Positions 1 to 11,804 are shown, counted from the first letter of the stretch. The stretch: DNA of 64,000 nucleotides from Mytilisepta virgata (GCA_028015205.1 JAPWFG010000022.1:2542001-2606000); one strand, 5' to 3'. Program-made: numbers and translations. The notes: a model not told the origin generated them from the letters alone.

Positions 1-1383
1 AGATGTTTAAGAAGCTTATAATGTATGTCATCAGGACCACAAGCTGTATCATGAGCTTTTGCCAAAGAATTGTTCAGTTCATGCATAGAGAAAGGGCGGT
101 TGTATTCTTCTGAATTGTTTGATCGAAAGTTAAGTTTGGTTTTTTTCGGTTCGGGTTTTAATACGTTGAAATTCCTGAGAGTAATTTGTAGAAGAAGAAT
201 TTTTCGAAAAAGTTTCTCCGAGTTTTTGCGAGATATCATTTTCTGACGTTAAAAGAGTCTGACCATCTTTCAGATGGTGAAGATTGGCTTTCTTGTTTTT
301 TCCATTTATTTTTTGTATAAAATTCCAAACTTTGTTCATAGGAGTATGAGAGTTTATGTTTGAGACAAAATTTTGCCATGACTTTCGTCTCTTTTGTTTA
401 AATGTTCGACGTGCTTTCGCACGGAATATTCGGAAATTACTTAAATTATCCTGGGTTGGATGCAAATTGAATCGTCGTTCGGCCTTCTTCCTATTTTTCT
501 TTACTTCCTCACAATCATCATCAAACCACGGTTTGCTGGGTTGTTTTGGATTCGTCGAGTTTTTAGGAATGGCTCTCTCGGCTATCGATACCAACGTTTC
601 GCTAAATTTAAGGACTGGATCAATAACAGTATCGAAATCACCTATTTTAAGTTCATCTCGACAGAGTTGCCCGAACAAAGGCCAGTTGGCTTTGTCAAAT
701 TTCCAGCGAGCAACTCTCTCGAATGAAGTAGGAAACAGATTCCCCAGTATAATTGGAAAGTGGTCACTTCCACATAAATCATCATGGACGCGCCATGAGT
801 AATCCAGTAATAACGAAGGGTCACATATTGTTAAATCAATAGCCGAGTAAGAACCATTCCCCGGATGAAGGTAAGTATCAGAACCATCGTTAAATACACA
901 CAATCCTTCCTGATTTAGTAAATCTTCTATTTTCTTGCCTTTATCATTTTGCAAATTGCTACCCCAAATGGGGTTGTGAGCATTAAAATCTCCCAGCAGG
1001 AGAAAAGGAGTTGGCAACTGACTGATTAAAGATCTGAGCTCTTGAAAATCCAAGGCAGAAGTTGGAGGAATATATATTGAACAGATGGTAACAGTTTTTC
1101 CGAAAGAAGCTCGGACAGCAACAGCTTGCAGATTTGTTATTAAATTAACCTGACTGTGAATGGTGTTATTTATAACAAGGATCGAAGAGCCACCTGCGGC
1201 TCTTTCGTCCTTTCCAACATAAGTACTGTATAGAGTATAGTTTTTAACATTTATAGAATCGTTTTCTTTTAAGTGAGTTTCTTGAAGACAAAAAGCAAAA
1301 GGAAGGAATGTTTGTACCAGCAACGATAGCTCGATAAGATTAGTTTTTAAACCCCGACAATTCCATTGAATAATATTATTCAT
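1..1383 (-). pseudogene. ORF2 N-terminal part: AP endonuclease domain (non-LTR retrotransposon)
   Basis: The frame opens at 1383 with MNNIIQWNCRG and carries the AP-endonuclease motifs CLQETHL, GDFNAHNPIWG and GSDHF, so the DNA-nicking domain used in target-primed reverse transcription looks complete. The start shares a 4-nt ATGA overlap with the ORF1 stop (1380-1383). Extra bases in the T-run and G-run near 140-160 shift the frame relative to the intact relative (24360-24390). The homologous reading resumes in another frame (SFSMHELNNSLAKAHD-like region) down to position 1. The copy is therefore inactive unless the reading is an assembly error. RT and RNase H are outside the window. Confidence 0.85.
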
Positions 1384-2911
1384 TTTCTGGGCGGACGAAT
1401 AGGAGAAAATTTGGAACTATGCCCCGCGCGTGGGAAAGAGCTCCCATTCCTCCGCACAGAGACGTCTGAAATGGGGTCGCCCCAGACTGATTCCGAAAAA
1501 TCATCTGGGGTTACTTCCATTTGGCTGTCATCATCGCCATATTCGGATGACAACGTCTGAAATTTTACCAAGTGCTTTTCCGCTTTCTTTATGCGACCAG
1601 TGTTCTGTTTTAACTTTTCTATTGAAGATGAACGTTTATTTTGCTGTTGTGATGATGAGGACTGCTTATTGGATTTCTGAGGTGAAGACTGTTTATTTGA
1701 AGACTTCTGAGGCGAAGACTGTTTATTGGTTGTAGTTGAGGACTTTTGTGTTGAGGATTGAGATTTTGCATTTGAAGCATTATTTGCAGATTTATTTGTT
1801 GTTTGAAGTTTTCTTCCTAGATCTTCGCGCATCTGTTTGTCTACATTTAGTCCAGGTAGATGTCGGCCATCTCAAAGTGGTTGAATGGTAGAGATGAAGT
1901 TATTGTTTGCGAAGAACTAGAGGACTGGGATGGAGTGAATTCAGAAATAAGTTTAGGCATTTCAGCACCCTGTGGCCATGTAAATACTGTTTGCATACTG
2001 ATTGATCTGGTAGTGGGAGGACCTTTAAACTTTTCAGCGTAAGAAGTATTCGAAGTTAAATTATCCGAGGCAGAGACCAATTTTCTAGCTTCTTGGTAGC
2101 TCACATTTTTATCCACTTTGATTTTTTGAATGTCAAGTTCTCGTTTGTACAATTCACAAGTTCTGGAATTTGCCATGTGGCTACCACCGCAGTTAGTACA
2201 TTTGGTTTCCCCTTCACATTCAAAACTTGAGTGGCCCTCACCAGATCACTTGACACACCTTTCAGTCCCCCTACAAGAACTCTTCCCGTGTCCAAACTTT
2301 TGACATTTGAAACAACGGGTAGGGACGAAAGGGTCAACTCGTATTCTGTAAGGTCCTATGTAGATGTGATCGGGAATTTTTGAAAGTTCAAATGTTAAGA
2401 GATAGGTATTGAGCTTTATAATTTTGTTTTCAGATCTTTTAGTGAAACGTTTAACTTTTGTGATGTGTTGAGAATTAAGTTCTTCACAAATTTCTTCCTC
2501 TGACATGTCAATTAAATCACGATCTCTGTCTCGGATAATACCCTGACAGTAGTTAAGAGTCCTATGAGGAGTTGCTGAAATGTCAAAGTCCAAGATTGCC
2601 GTCATTGACAAGAGATTTTTGGACTGTTGTTCTCTCGTGCACTCCACAAGGAGACCCCCATTTTTCATCTTTGTAACCTTCTTAACTGTGCCTGCAACTG
2701 ACTGACTTTTTTTGTGTAGAATGAATGGAGAAATTTTGTTTAAAGGTTTTTCTGGATTCAAACTGTTCAAAACTATAAATCTTGGGAAAATGTCTGTATT
2801 GGTGTTTAAAATTTTGTTGGGAATGTCCTCATCATCACTTGAATGTTGCAACTTTCTTTTGTTCAATGAATTCGGTTTTGTGGGGTTTTGGTTTGGATTT
2901 GAAGTCTTCAT
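1380..2911 (-). pseudogene. ORF1 (Gag-like nucleic-acid-binding protein), broken
   Basis: The start is placed at 2911 (MKTSNPNQN) because the equivalent ATG is shared by all copies in the window, although the frame stays open upstream to 3103. The product matches the ORF1 of the intact copy: a KRKL..SSDDEDIPNKIL segment, a TPHRTLNYCQGIIRDRDRDL core, then CCHC zinc knuckles starting CFKCQKFGHGKSSC. The second knuckle is cut by a TGA at about 2246-2248. At least one further frame change occurs near 1835-1850 before a Ser/Gln/Lys-rich tail. ORF1 proteins of this type bind the element RNA; this copy cannot make a full product. Confidence 0.85.
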
Positions 2912-3740
2912 TATGATTTTGGATGTTTCGTTACTCTTGTTCCCCGCCCACCTCGGAGCAGCACCAAAACAATGTATACTTGCAACATGTGTAACAAGCA
3001 CCAGGGCTACAAGAATAAGATACTCGCATGGAGTACCCTTTAATGGGCGCAAGCCTTGTGCCAGGGGTTGCCCAGCAAGACAACCGCCCAAGGTAACATC
3101 CACACGATTGACCCATGAGCCACCGCCTTCTTGAACCCAACCTAATAAGTGGTACTATTGTTGTAACTTTTGGAAACTTCAAGGGCTTGGCGTGACCAGC
3201 CGATTGATCAGGACCGGGCCCATCCGACCGCCCGTTTAAGATAAAGTAAGGGCCAAAGTGGCGTGTTTCAGCCACCAGGATCCCGTCCTCTATCCGTACG
3301 GGTATCCACACACGGCAAACATGTGGCCTCATTAAGCCGAGGAAGCCTTGCCCCATTAGCCACCGCCTTCTCCGCAATTCCGTCAGCGGTTACCTTCCAA
3401 GATCCCGGAACCCAAACATCAACCTATGTGATACACGCAATCCACCCGTCCCATCCCATTGTATCTAGGTGTCATTCAGGGTTCCTCTGGATCTTTTCAA
3501 ATAACCACGAGAAAAAGCAGAGGGCAAGACATGACCAGTTTTGGCTGAACCGGGGTCATCCAGCCATTCTTGAACTGGGTGTAATTCAATTATAAATCCA
3601 AAAAAGCTATCCAAATGTGATAAAACTGAAGGCAGATTATGGGAATGAAAACTAACCAATAAATCAAAAGATTACAAGATTTAATATTAAGAAATATAAT
3701 AACAAAACAAAAGGAAAAAATTCAAAGTCCTAAATTCAAA
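2912..3740 (-). promoter_or_regulatory. 5' UTR/internal promoter region of the decayed non-LTR copy
   Basis: No coding function. It contains the proximal 5' UTR block (3190-3342; ends in the conserved cacacggcaaacatgtggcc..aagccgagg) also seen at 27461-27613, 31666-31818 and 35871-36024. Non-LTR elements of this class carry an internal promoter at the 5' end; no specific motif is asserted here. Confidence 0.55.
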
Positions 3741-4280
3741 AAATTCAACCTTCAAGGTTCATTCCTTGTATTGCACATGGTAGATCTCCTTAGTTGAAAT
3801 TTGGCTTCCTATTTCGGTATTTTTGGTTGAGTACTTCTTGTTTAATATAAGTTTGGTTTTTGGTCTTCCAAATGTTTCGGTTTTAATGCTGCTGATGAGA
3901 GGTAACTCCTTGAAATGCGTCGTATACAGCATAGTATAAATTTACTATATCTAACATTAGTATCTTTGGATTGTTATTTTTAACATAGAACCCAATGGAA
4001 AAATTCATATTAAAATATTCTTATATGAAACCACTTGACCAGTCTGAACATGTCAGTAATGGTCCTTAGATTGTTTTCTTTCAGAATTATGTCTGATGAC
4101 CATGACCGTCAAGTCAAGATGGCCAACACAGTCATATACTTAGTTTAAAATAGGACCCTACGGGAAAACCAGCCAAATTGAATGCTATACTTAACTTTTA
4201 GTCCTGCTCAAGGTGGACAAGTCAAATCCAGGAGAGCGATACAGTTAAATTTGCTCCAAGATTTTGGATTATTGTACAAC
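3741..4280. other. Intergenic, no feature recognised
   Basis: AT-rich sequence between the retrotransposon and the dispersed repeats. I see no credible coding frame, splice pattern or repeat with a copy elsewhere in the window. Confidence 0.5.
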
Positions 4281-4515
4281 CCCTCCCCCCCCCCCGCAAA
4301 CATAGTTTGGGGGGTATATAGCAATCAGCCTGTCCGTCTGTCTAGAATTTTTGTACCCACAGTCTCTCAAACATCATAGCCTTATCAGAGGTTAATCAAA
4401 TTTTGCATACTGTTAGATCCTAGTACGTAGACGTGCGCATGCGAAGTATGTCCTGGTCCAATACTATTTCCCATAATTTTATACCCTTTTGGACATAGAA
4501 ATTCTGTCTATCCCA
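4281..4515 (+). repeat. Dispersed bivalve-type repeat, copy 1
   Basis: Begins in a C-run (4284-4295), continues with ccgcaaacatagtttgg and ggtatatagcaatcag, then tgtccgtctgtc, and runs to ataccctttt..attctgtctatccc. The same order of landmarks recurs at 4626-4868 and in part at 5728-5858. I recognise the 'gcaaa..agtttgg..ggtatatag' head as common in bivalve genomic sequence; the element class is unknown. Confidence 0.65.
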
Positions 4516-4625
4516 CAATTTTTTTTGTAATATACCAAAATTATGTCTCTTTTTAAGAATTATTCTGTTCAGTTATACCCAGTTGAACAGCGTTATAATG
4601 TACATGTACTTGTTCCCATTTAATT

Positions 4626-4868
4626 ATACCCCGGCAAAAATAGTTTTGGATATATAGGAATCAGCATGTCCGTCTGTCCATCTTCTGTCTGCCTGCGTGC
4701 CCATATTTTTTTTGTACCCGCAGTTTCTCAAACATGCCTTATCAGAGGTTAATGCAACTTTAGTGTTGGATCCTAGTACGTAGATGTGCACATGCAAAGT
4801 ATGTCCTGGTCCAATACTTTTTCCCATAATTTTATACCCTTTTGGATTTAGAAATTCTGTCTATCCCC
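4626..4868 (+). repeat. Dispersed bivalve-type repeat, copy 2
   Basis: Diverged direct copy of 4281-4515: ccccggcaaaaatagttttgg, tatataggaatcagcatg, tgtccgtctgtcc, cttatcagaggttaat, tcctagtacgtaga and ataccctttt follow in the same order. The copies lie about 345 bp apart. Confidence 0.65.
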
Positions 4869-4876
4869 CATTTTTA

Positions 4877-6345
4877 GCTCACCTGGCCCAAAGGGCCATG
4901 TGAAATTATGCCATCACTTGGTGTCCGTCGTCGTCGGCGTTGTTATAAACTATTTCAAGAATCTTCTCCTCTGAAACTACTGGGCAAAATACCTTTAAAC
5001 TTTTACAGGATGTTTTTTATGGTATCTAGTTTATAAATTTTATCTGAAGTTTTGATCTGTCAACAAACATGGCCGCTGTTGCTAAAATTAGAACATAGGG
5101 GTCAAATGCAGTTTTTGGCTTATATCTCAAAAACCAAAGCATTTAGAGCAAAACTCACGAGGTAAAAATGTTCAACAAGTCAAGATCTACCAGCCATGAA
5201 ATTTTCAGATGAATCAGACGGCTTTTTGTTGGGTTATTGCCCCTGAATTTTTAATTTTAATGAAATTTTGCAGTTTGAGGTTGTTATTTTGAATATAATA
5301 ATAGATAAAGACAAACTGTAAACAACAAAAATGTTCAGCAGAGTAAGATCTACAAAAATAAGTCAACATGACCAAAATCATCAATTGACCCCTTATATGA
5401 GTTTTTGCCCTTGAAAGATTATTTACATGTAAACAGAAAATAATGGTATGGCATTGCCACAGATGTGTAGGGGGTTACTTGAAATAAATTAAATGGTAAC
5501 AGTACAAGTAAAATGGAAGGTCAAGGTCATTGAAAAATTGCATAGCAACCGATGAAAAAGTCCCTAGCAACCATATAAATTTAGGTTAAGGACTTTATAA
5601 TTTACCTATACAAGTTAAGAAGAAAGATCAAGAGTCAATGCCATTGAAAAAGTCCATAGCAACAGATGAAAAAGTCCCTAGCAACCATATATATTTCAGT
5701 TCAGGACCGTACAATTTACCTGTTCAAGTACCCACAGGTTCTCAAACATGCCTTATCAGAGGTTAATAATACTGTAAGATCCTAGTACGTAGATGTGCGC
5801 ATGAGAAGTATGTCCTGGTCCAATACTTTTTCCCATATTTATACTCTTAGAAATTCTGTTCTAGTCCATTACTTTAGTCTTTTATTAGATATGCACATAA
5901 TAAGAATTTTATTGATCAATTACCTCCTCCTTGCTTTGTTAAATAGGGCCTCAAAATTTTATAACACAGATTTGATATCAGTTGTTTTTTGTAAATTAAC
6001 ACCAGCATGGGGTATAGTTAGTGACAGTTCTAGTTGTTTTTGTTTTTCCAAATTTTAGACCCTGAGCACAACTGCTGAGTCGTAACTCGTCAAAATCTGC
6101 ACATCTTGTGCATCAAGTTTTATATCAAATAATCTTGCCATGATTTTAAGGGTAAAGTTATGCGAGAAATTATGACTATGTTCTAGACAGCAACTTCGTT
6201 AAAACTCCACCCTTTACTGCTACACTATAATACTGTTGGAATGTTTGGGAGTAGCCCCCACCCCCTTTCCGAAGGTGTTGATATTTTATATTTGTCCAAT
6301 AATACCAAATTTTAACTTACAATGATAAATAAAGTCCAGGTGAGC
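4877..6345 (+). mobile_element. Non-autonomous element with terminal inverted repeats (bivalve type)
   Basis: The left end is gctcacctgg (4877-4886) and the right end is its exact reverse complement ccaggtgagc (6336-6345). Each end has a hairpin: ggccc-aaa-gggcc at 4885-4897, overlapping the left repeat, and aggctcc-tg-ggagcct at 6351-6366, just outside the right one. No transposase frame is visible in the 1.47 kb, so it would depend on another element. It contains a partial copy of the dispersed repeat (5728-5858). Its last ~200 bp (from about 6141) is the same sequence as the right end of the long array monomers. Outer limits could include the hairpins; the target duplication is not resolved. 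Confidence 0.6.
5728..5858 (+). repeat. Dispersed bivalve-type repeat, partial copy 3
   Basis: Starts at acccacaggttctcaaac and follows copies 1 and 2 through cttatcagaggttaat and tcctagtacgtagatgtg to ttcccatattta. It lacks the C-rich head and lies inside the inverted-repeat element. Confidence 0.6.
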
Positions 6346-6574
6346 AAGACAGGCTCCTGGGAGCCTCTATTTATTATGATTAAATGATAAATTCATTTCA
6401 GCAATTGAGGCCCTAAGGAGTCTCTACTTAATGTAATTTTAATGCATTAAAACTAAGGTTGTAATATATTCAGATATTTTGGTGTAGGGATTATTTAGCT
6501 TTAATTTTGGTACATTTGCAACATGCCAAAATATCCCATTTTGAGTTGAAATTAAAGATAATTTTTTTTTTCAG

Positions 6575-7291
6575 GAAGAAACCACGAGTTTATGTTGACA
6601 TTGAGAAGAACAGAATGCTGAACAGGGTTGGTAAGCCCTATGGTTATGTTGCTGCAAGACCTATGTCTGAACCTGTGCGGTGGTCCAGACGAGTCCGAGG
6701 TATGGAACCTGTTCCTGACATTCCTGCACCCCCTCCTTCTCCAGAAGTGGCTAGAGAGGCTCCTGAAGTCTCAATAGAAACTTCTGGTGAGTTAACTTTC
6801 TCAGTAGTCTTCTCTCCTGCATCAGAAGTTTCTGATATGGAAGAGTCTAAAGAGAATGTTACACTGGAGGTGACCATTGGGCGTCTGCCAGAGGATTTGA
6901 TGGCCAGTTTTTCATTTCTGAGGATTTGCCATCTTATCCTTTGGCAGAGTTCACGCCTGCAGCTTCTGAAGCACCATCACCACAGGAAGTGTTATTTAGG
7001 GATGCCACACTTGTTTTGTCTGAATCGACAAGTATTGACCAATATAACACAACTGTGGAGGTGACCGTTTCAGAGGAACAGGCCTGCACTTCTGTGACAC
7101 CATCACCACGGATGGCGTTATTTAGGGATATCACACATGTTTGGTCCGACTCAGATGAGACGAGTGTTGACTTATTTAACACAACTGTGGAGGTGATTTT
7201 TTCAGGGGAACAGACCTGCACTTCTGTAACACCACCACCTAGGATGGTGTTATTTAGGGATATCATGTTTGTTTTGTCTGCGCGACTCTGA
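6575..7291 (+). pseudogene. Array monomer 1 (long), exon-like frame with one frameshift
   Basis: Starts after tttttttttcag in the frame KKPRVYVDIEKNRMLNRVG. One base is missing in the tttttcatttctgagg stretch (~6915) relative to intact copies, so the second half reads in another frame (from about 6926). That second half holds two full and one partial ~42-residue repeats of the type LFRD..V.S..(D)..NTTVEV..S.EQ.CTSVTP and stops after VLSARL at 7291. A further open stretch, LFNTAVEVNVAGEQDYGATSP, follows at 7313-7558 behind two TGA codons and appears to be the rest of the third repeat. Function unknown. Confidence 0.5.
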
Positions 7292-7653
7292 TGAGATGGA
7301 GGAGGCGAGCCTTCCCTATTTAACACAGCCGTGGAGGTGAATGTTGCAGGGGAACAGGACTATGGAGCAACATCTCCATGGGAAATTGTAGGGTATGGGG
7401 CTGTCATTGAAGATGAGGTGGCAACCCCTGTGGCGGAAAGAATTGTTCCTTTTCCAGAATGGCTCCCATGCCTTTTTTTGCAGTGGTGCAAGCATTTAAT
7501 ATTTTTGTTTTTGTTTTGTTCGTTAAAAGATTTTTATATTTATCATTTTCAAAATTAATTTCCTTCAAAAACTTTTAAGGATTTTTTTTTGTTTCCAAAA
7601 CTTTAGTAGGGATTTAGTAGTAACAATTTTTTTAGAGAATAAATTTATTTTTC

Positions 7654-8175
7654 GCTCACCTGGGATATAGGCTGTCGTCTGTTAATTTTTCACATTTTGA
7701 TCTTCTCCTCTGAAACTACTTGGCAGATTGTAACCAAACTTGGTAGGAATGATGTATTGAAGGACATCTACAAATGATCCACCATTGGTTCCGATTGGAT
7801 AAACAACATGGCCAACAAAGGCCATCTTCTATTTTTATTGGTCAATTTCCAAAAATCTTCTCTGAAACTACATATTGAAATGTTTTGAAACTTTGGAGGC
7901 TTGATGACAACAATATCCTCTACAAACGATCCAGCATTGAGTGAACAGTATGGCTGCAAAAGGCCATCTTTGATTTTAAGGGTAAAGTTATGCGAGAAAT
8001 TATGACTATGTTCTAGACAGCAACTTCGTTAAAACTCCACCCTTTACTGCTACACTATAATACTGTTGGAATGTTTGGGAGTAGCCCCCACCCCCTTTTC
8101 CCAAGGTGTTGATATTTTATATTTGTCCAATAATACCAAATTTAATTTTCAATGATAATTAAAGTCCAAGTGAGC
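7654..8175 (+). mobile_element. 522-bp inverted-repeat element inside long monomer 1
   Basis: Ends gctcacctgg (7654-7663) and ccaagtgagc (8166-8175; one mismatch) match the termini of the 4877-6345 element. The adjoining hairpin aggctcc-tg-ggagcct is at 8181-8196. The same 0.5-kb element sits in each long monomer of the array, so it was in place before amplification. Short monomers keep only its right end. Confidence 0.6.
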
Positions 8176-8410
8176 AAGACAGGCTCCTGGGAGCCTCTAT
8201 TTATTATGATTAAATGATAAATTCATTTCAGCAATTGAGGCCCTAAGGAGTCTCTACTTAATGTAATTAGATAATGCATTAAAACTAAGGTTGTAATATA
8301 TTCAGATATTTTGGTGTAGGGATTATTTAGCTTTAATTTTGGTACATTTGCAACATGCCAAAATATCCCATTTTGAGTTGAAATTAAAGATAATCTTTTT
8401 TTGTTTTCAG

Positions 8411-9008
8411 GAAGAAACCACGAGTTTATGTTGACATTGAGAAGAACAGAATGCTGAACAGGGTTGGTAAGCCCTATGGTTATGTTGCTGCAAGACCTAT
8501 GTCTGAACCTGTGCGGTGGTCCAGACGAGTCCGAGGTCTGGAACCTGTTCCTGACATTCCTGCACCCCCTCCTTCTCCAGAAGTGGCTAGAGAGGCTCCT
8601 GAAGTCTCAATAGAAACTTCTGGTGAGTTAACTTTCTCAGTAGTCTTCTCTCCTGCATCAGAAGTTTCTGATATGGAAGAAGAGTCTAAAGAGAATGTTA
8701 CACTGGAGGTGACCATTGGGCGTCTGCCAGAGGATTTGATGGCCAGTTTTTCAGTTTCTGAGGATTTGCCATCTTATCCTTTGGCAGAGTTCACGCCTGC
8801 AGCTTCTGAAGCACCATCACCACAGGAAGTGTTATTTAGGGATGCCACACTTGTTTTGTCTGAATCGACAAGTATTGACCAATATAACACAACTGTGGAG
8901 GTGACCGTTTCAGAGGAACAGGCCTGCAGTTCTGAGACACCCACCCCCTTTCCCAAGGTGTTGATATTTTATATTTGTCCAATAATACCAAATTTTAACT
9001 TACAATGA
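8411..9008 (+). CDS. Array monomer 2, open exon-like frame
   Basis: The frame runs open from the acceptor cag (8408-8410) to TGA at 9006-9008, about 198 codons. Content: a basic segment (KKPRVYVDIEKNRMLNRVGKP), a WSRRVRGLEPVPDIPAPPPSPE proline-rich stretch, then acidic Ser/Thr/Glu-rich sequence with one ~42-residue repeat unit. No known domain recognised. The last ~20 residues (from TPFPKVLIF) are encoded by the right end of the inverted-repeat element, and AATAAA follows the stop closely. It could be a terminal exon or a gene-derived satellite unit. Confidence 0.4.
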
Positions 9009-9260
9009 TAAATAAAGTCCAGGTGTGCAAGACAGGCTCCTGGGAGCCTATATTTATTATGATTAAATGATAAATTCATTTCAGCAATTGAGGCCCTAAG
9101 GAGTCTCTACTTAATGTAATTTTAATGCATTAAAACTAAGGTTGTAATATATTCAGATATTTTGGTGTAGGGATTATTTAGCTTTAATTTTGGTACATTT
9201 GCAACATGCCAAAATATCCCATTTTGAGTTGAAATTAAAGATAATTTTTTTTGTTTTCAG

Positions 9261-9854
9261 GAAGAAACCAAGAGTTTATGTTGACAATGAGAAGAACAGA
9301 ATGCTGAACAGGGTTGGTAAGCCCTATGGTTATGTTGCTGCAAGACCTATGTCTGAACCTGTGCGGTGGTCCAGACGAGTCCGAGGTCTGGAACCTGTTC
9401 CTGACATTCCCGCACCCCCTCCTTCTCCAGAAGTGGCTAGAGAGGCTCCTGAAGTCTCAATAGAAACTTCTGGTGAGTTAACTTTCTCAGTAGTCTTCTC
9501 TCCTGCATCAGAAGTTTCTGATATGGAAGAGTCTAAAGAGAATGTTACACTGGAGGTGACCTTTGGGCGTCTGCCAGAGGATTTGATGGCCAGTTTTTCA
9601 TTTCTGAGGATTTGCCATCTTATCCTTTGGCAGAGTTCACGCCTGCAGCTTCTGAAGCACCATCACCACAGGAAGTGTTATTTAGGGATGCCACACTTGT
9701 TTTGTCTGAATCGACAAGTATTGACCAATATAACACAACTGTGGAGGTGACCATTTCAAAGGAACAGGCCTGCAGTTCTGAGACACCCACCCCCTTTCCC
9801 AAGGTGTTGATGTTTTATATTTGTCCAATAATACCAAATTTTAACTTACAATGA
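9261..9854 (+). pseudogene. Array monomer 3, frameshifted
   Basis: Has gaagagtctaaagag (one codon shorter than monomer 2) and lacks one base in tttttcatttctgagg near 9600, so the first half (to 9600) and the second half (9612-9854) are open in different frames. It differs from monomer 5 at an early codon (accaagag for accacgag). Confidence 0.45.
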
Positions 9855-10107
9855 TAAATAAAGTCCAGGTGAGCAAGACAGGCTCCTGGGAGCCTATATT
9901 TATTATGATTAAATGATAAATTCATTTCAGCAATTGAGGCCCTAAGGAGTCTCTACTTAATGTAATTTTAATGCATTAAAACTAAGGTTGTAATATATTT
10001 AGATATGTTGGTGTAGGGATTATTTAGCTTTAATTTTGGTACATTTGCAACATGCCAAAATATCTCATTTTGAGTTGAAATTAAAGATAATTTTTTTTTG
10101 TTTTCAG

Positions 10108-10705
10108 GAAGAAACCACGAGTTTATGTTGACAATGAGAAGAACAGAATGATGAACAGGGTTGGTAAGCCCTATGATTATGTTGCTGCAAGACCTATGTC
10201 TGAACCTGTGCGGTGGTCCAGACGAGTCCGAGGTCTGGAACCTGTTCCTGACATTCCTGCACCCCCTCCTTCTCCAGAAGTGGCTAGAGAGGTTCCTGAA
10301 GTCTCAATAGAAACTTCTGGTGAGTTAACTTTCTCAGTAGTCTTCTCTCCTGCATCAGAAGTTTCTGATATGGAAGAAGAGTCTAAAGAGAATGTTACAC
10401 TGGAGGTGACCATTGGGCGTCTGCCAGAGGATTTGATGGCCAGTTTTTCAGTTTCTGAGGATTTGCCATCTTATCCTTTGGCAGAGTTCACGCCTGCAGC
10501 TTCTGAAGCACCATCACCACAGGAAGTGTTATTTAGGGATGCCACACTTGTTTTGTCTGAATCGACAAGTATTGACCAATATAACACAACTGTGGAGGTG
10601 ACCGTTTCAGAGGAACAGGCCTGCAGTTCTGAGACACCCACCCCCTTTCCCAAGGTGTTGATATTTTATATTTGTCCAATAATACCAACTTTTAACTTAC
10701 AATGA
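10108..10705 (+). CDS. Array monomer 4, open exon-like frame
   Basis: Open from the acceptor (10105-10107) to the shared TGA. Private differences from monomer 2 include NRMMNRVG, KPYDYV and REVPEVS. With monomer 5 it repeats the 1697-bp dimer made by monomers 2 and 3. Confidence 0.4.
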
Positions 10706-10957
10706 TAAATAAAGTCCAGGTGTGCAAGACAGGCTCCTGGGAGCCTATATTTATTATGATTAAATGATAAATTCATTTCAGCAATTGAGGCCCTAAGGAG
10801 TCTCTACTTAATGTAATTTTAATGCATTAAAACTAAGGTTGTAATATATTCAGATATTTTGGTGTAGGGATTATTTAGCTTTAATTTTGGTACATTTGCA
10901 ACATGCCAAAATATCCCATTTTGAGTTGAAATTAAAGATAATTTTTTTTGTTTTCAG

Positions 10958-11551
10958 GAAGAAACCACGAGTTTATGTTGACAATGAGAAGAACAGAATG
11001 CTGAACAGGGTTGGTAAGCCATATGGTTATGTTGCTGCAAGACCTATGTCTGAACCTGTGCGGTGGTCCAGACGAGTCCGAGGTCTGGAACCTGTTCCTG
11101 ACATTCCCGCACCCCCTCCTTCTCCAGAAGTGGCTAGAGAGGCTCCTGAAGTCTCAATAGAAACTTCTGGTGAGTTAACTTTCTCAGTAGTCTTCTCTCC
11201 TGCATCAGAAGTTTCTGATATGGAAGAGTCTAAAGAGAATGTTACACTGGAGGTGACCTTTGGGCGTCTGCCAGAGGATTTGATGGCCAGTTTTTCATTT
11301 CTGAGGATTTGCCATCTTATCCTTTGGCAGAGTTCACGCCTGCAGCTTCTGAAGCACCATCACCACAGGAAGTGTTATTTAGGGATGCCACACTTGTTTT
11401 GTCTGAATCGACAAGTATTGACCAATATAACACAACTGTGGAGGTGACCATTTCAAAGGAACAGGCCTGCAGTTCTGAGACACCCACCCCCTTTCCCAAG
11501 GTGTTGATGTTTTATATTTGTCCAATAATACCAAATTTTAACTTACAATGA
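10958..11551 (+). pseudogene. Array monomer 5, frameshifted
   Basis: Near copy of monomer 3 with the same one-base loss in tttttcatttctg (~11297). The two halves are open in different frames. Confidence 0.45.
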
Positions 11552-11804
11552 TAAATAAAGTCCAGGTGAGCAAGACAGGCTCCTGGGAGCCTATATTTAT
11601 TATGATTAAATGATAAATTCATTTCAGCAATTGAGGCCCTAAGGAGTCTCTACTTAATGTAATTTTAATGCATTAAAACTAAGGTTGTAATATATTTAGA
11701 TATGTTGGTGTAGGGATTATTTAGCTTTAATTTTGGTACATTTGCAACATGCCAAAATATCTCATTTTGAGTTGAAATTAAAGATAATTTTTTTTTGTTT
11801 TCAG

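Larger units (their letters stand above)
1..3740 (-). mobile_element. I/Nimb-like non-LTR retrotransposon, decayed copy cut by window edge
   Basis: Reading on the minus strand, this copy has a 5' UTR, a broken ORF1 and the endonuclease part of ORF2; the RT, RNase H and 3' UTR lie beyond position 1. It aligns along its length with the better preserved element at 15561-28397 but is more diverged in protein and UTR. The 5' boundary is uncertain: clear similarity to the other 5' UTRs is lost in AT-rich sequence between about 3600 and 3750, and no target duplication can be seen because the other end is missing. The assignment to the RNase H-carrying I/Nimb-type group rests on the related full-length copy. 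Confidence 0.8.
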
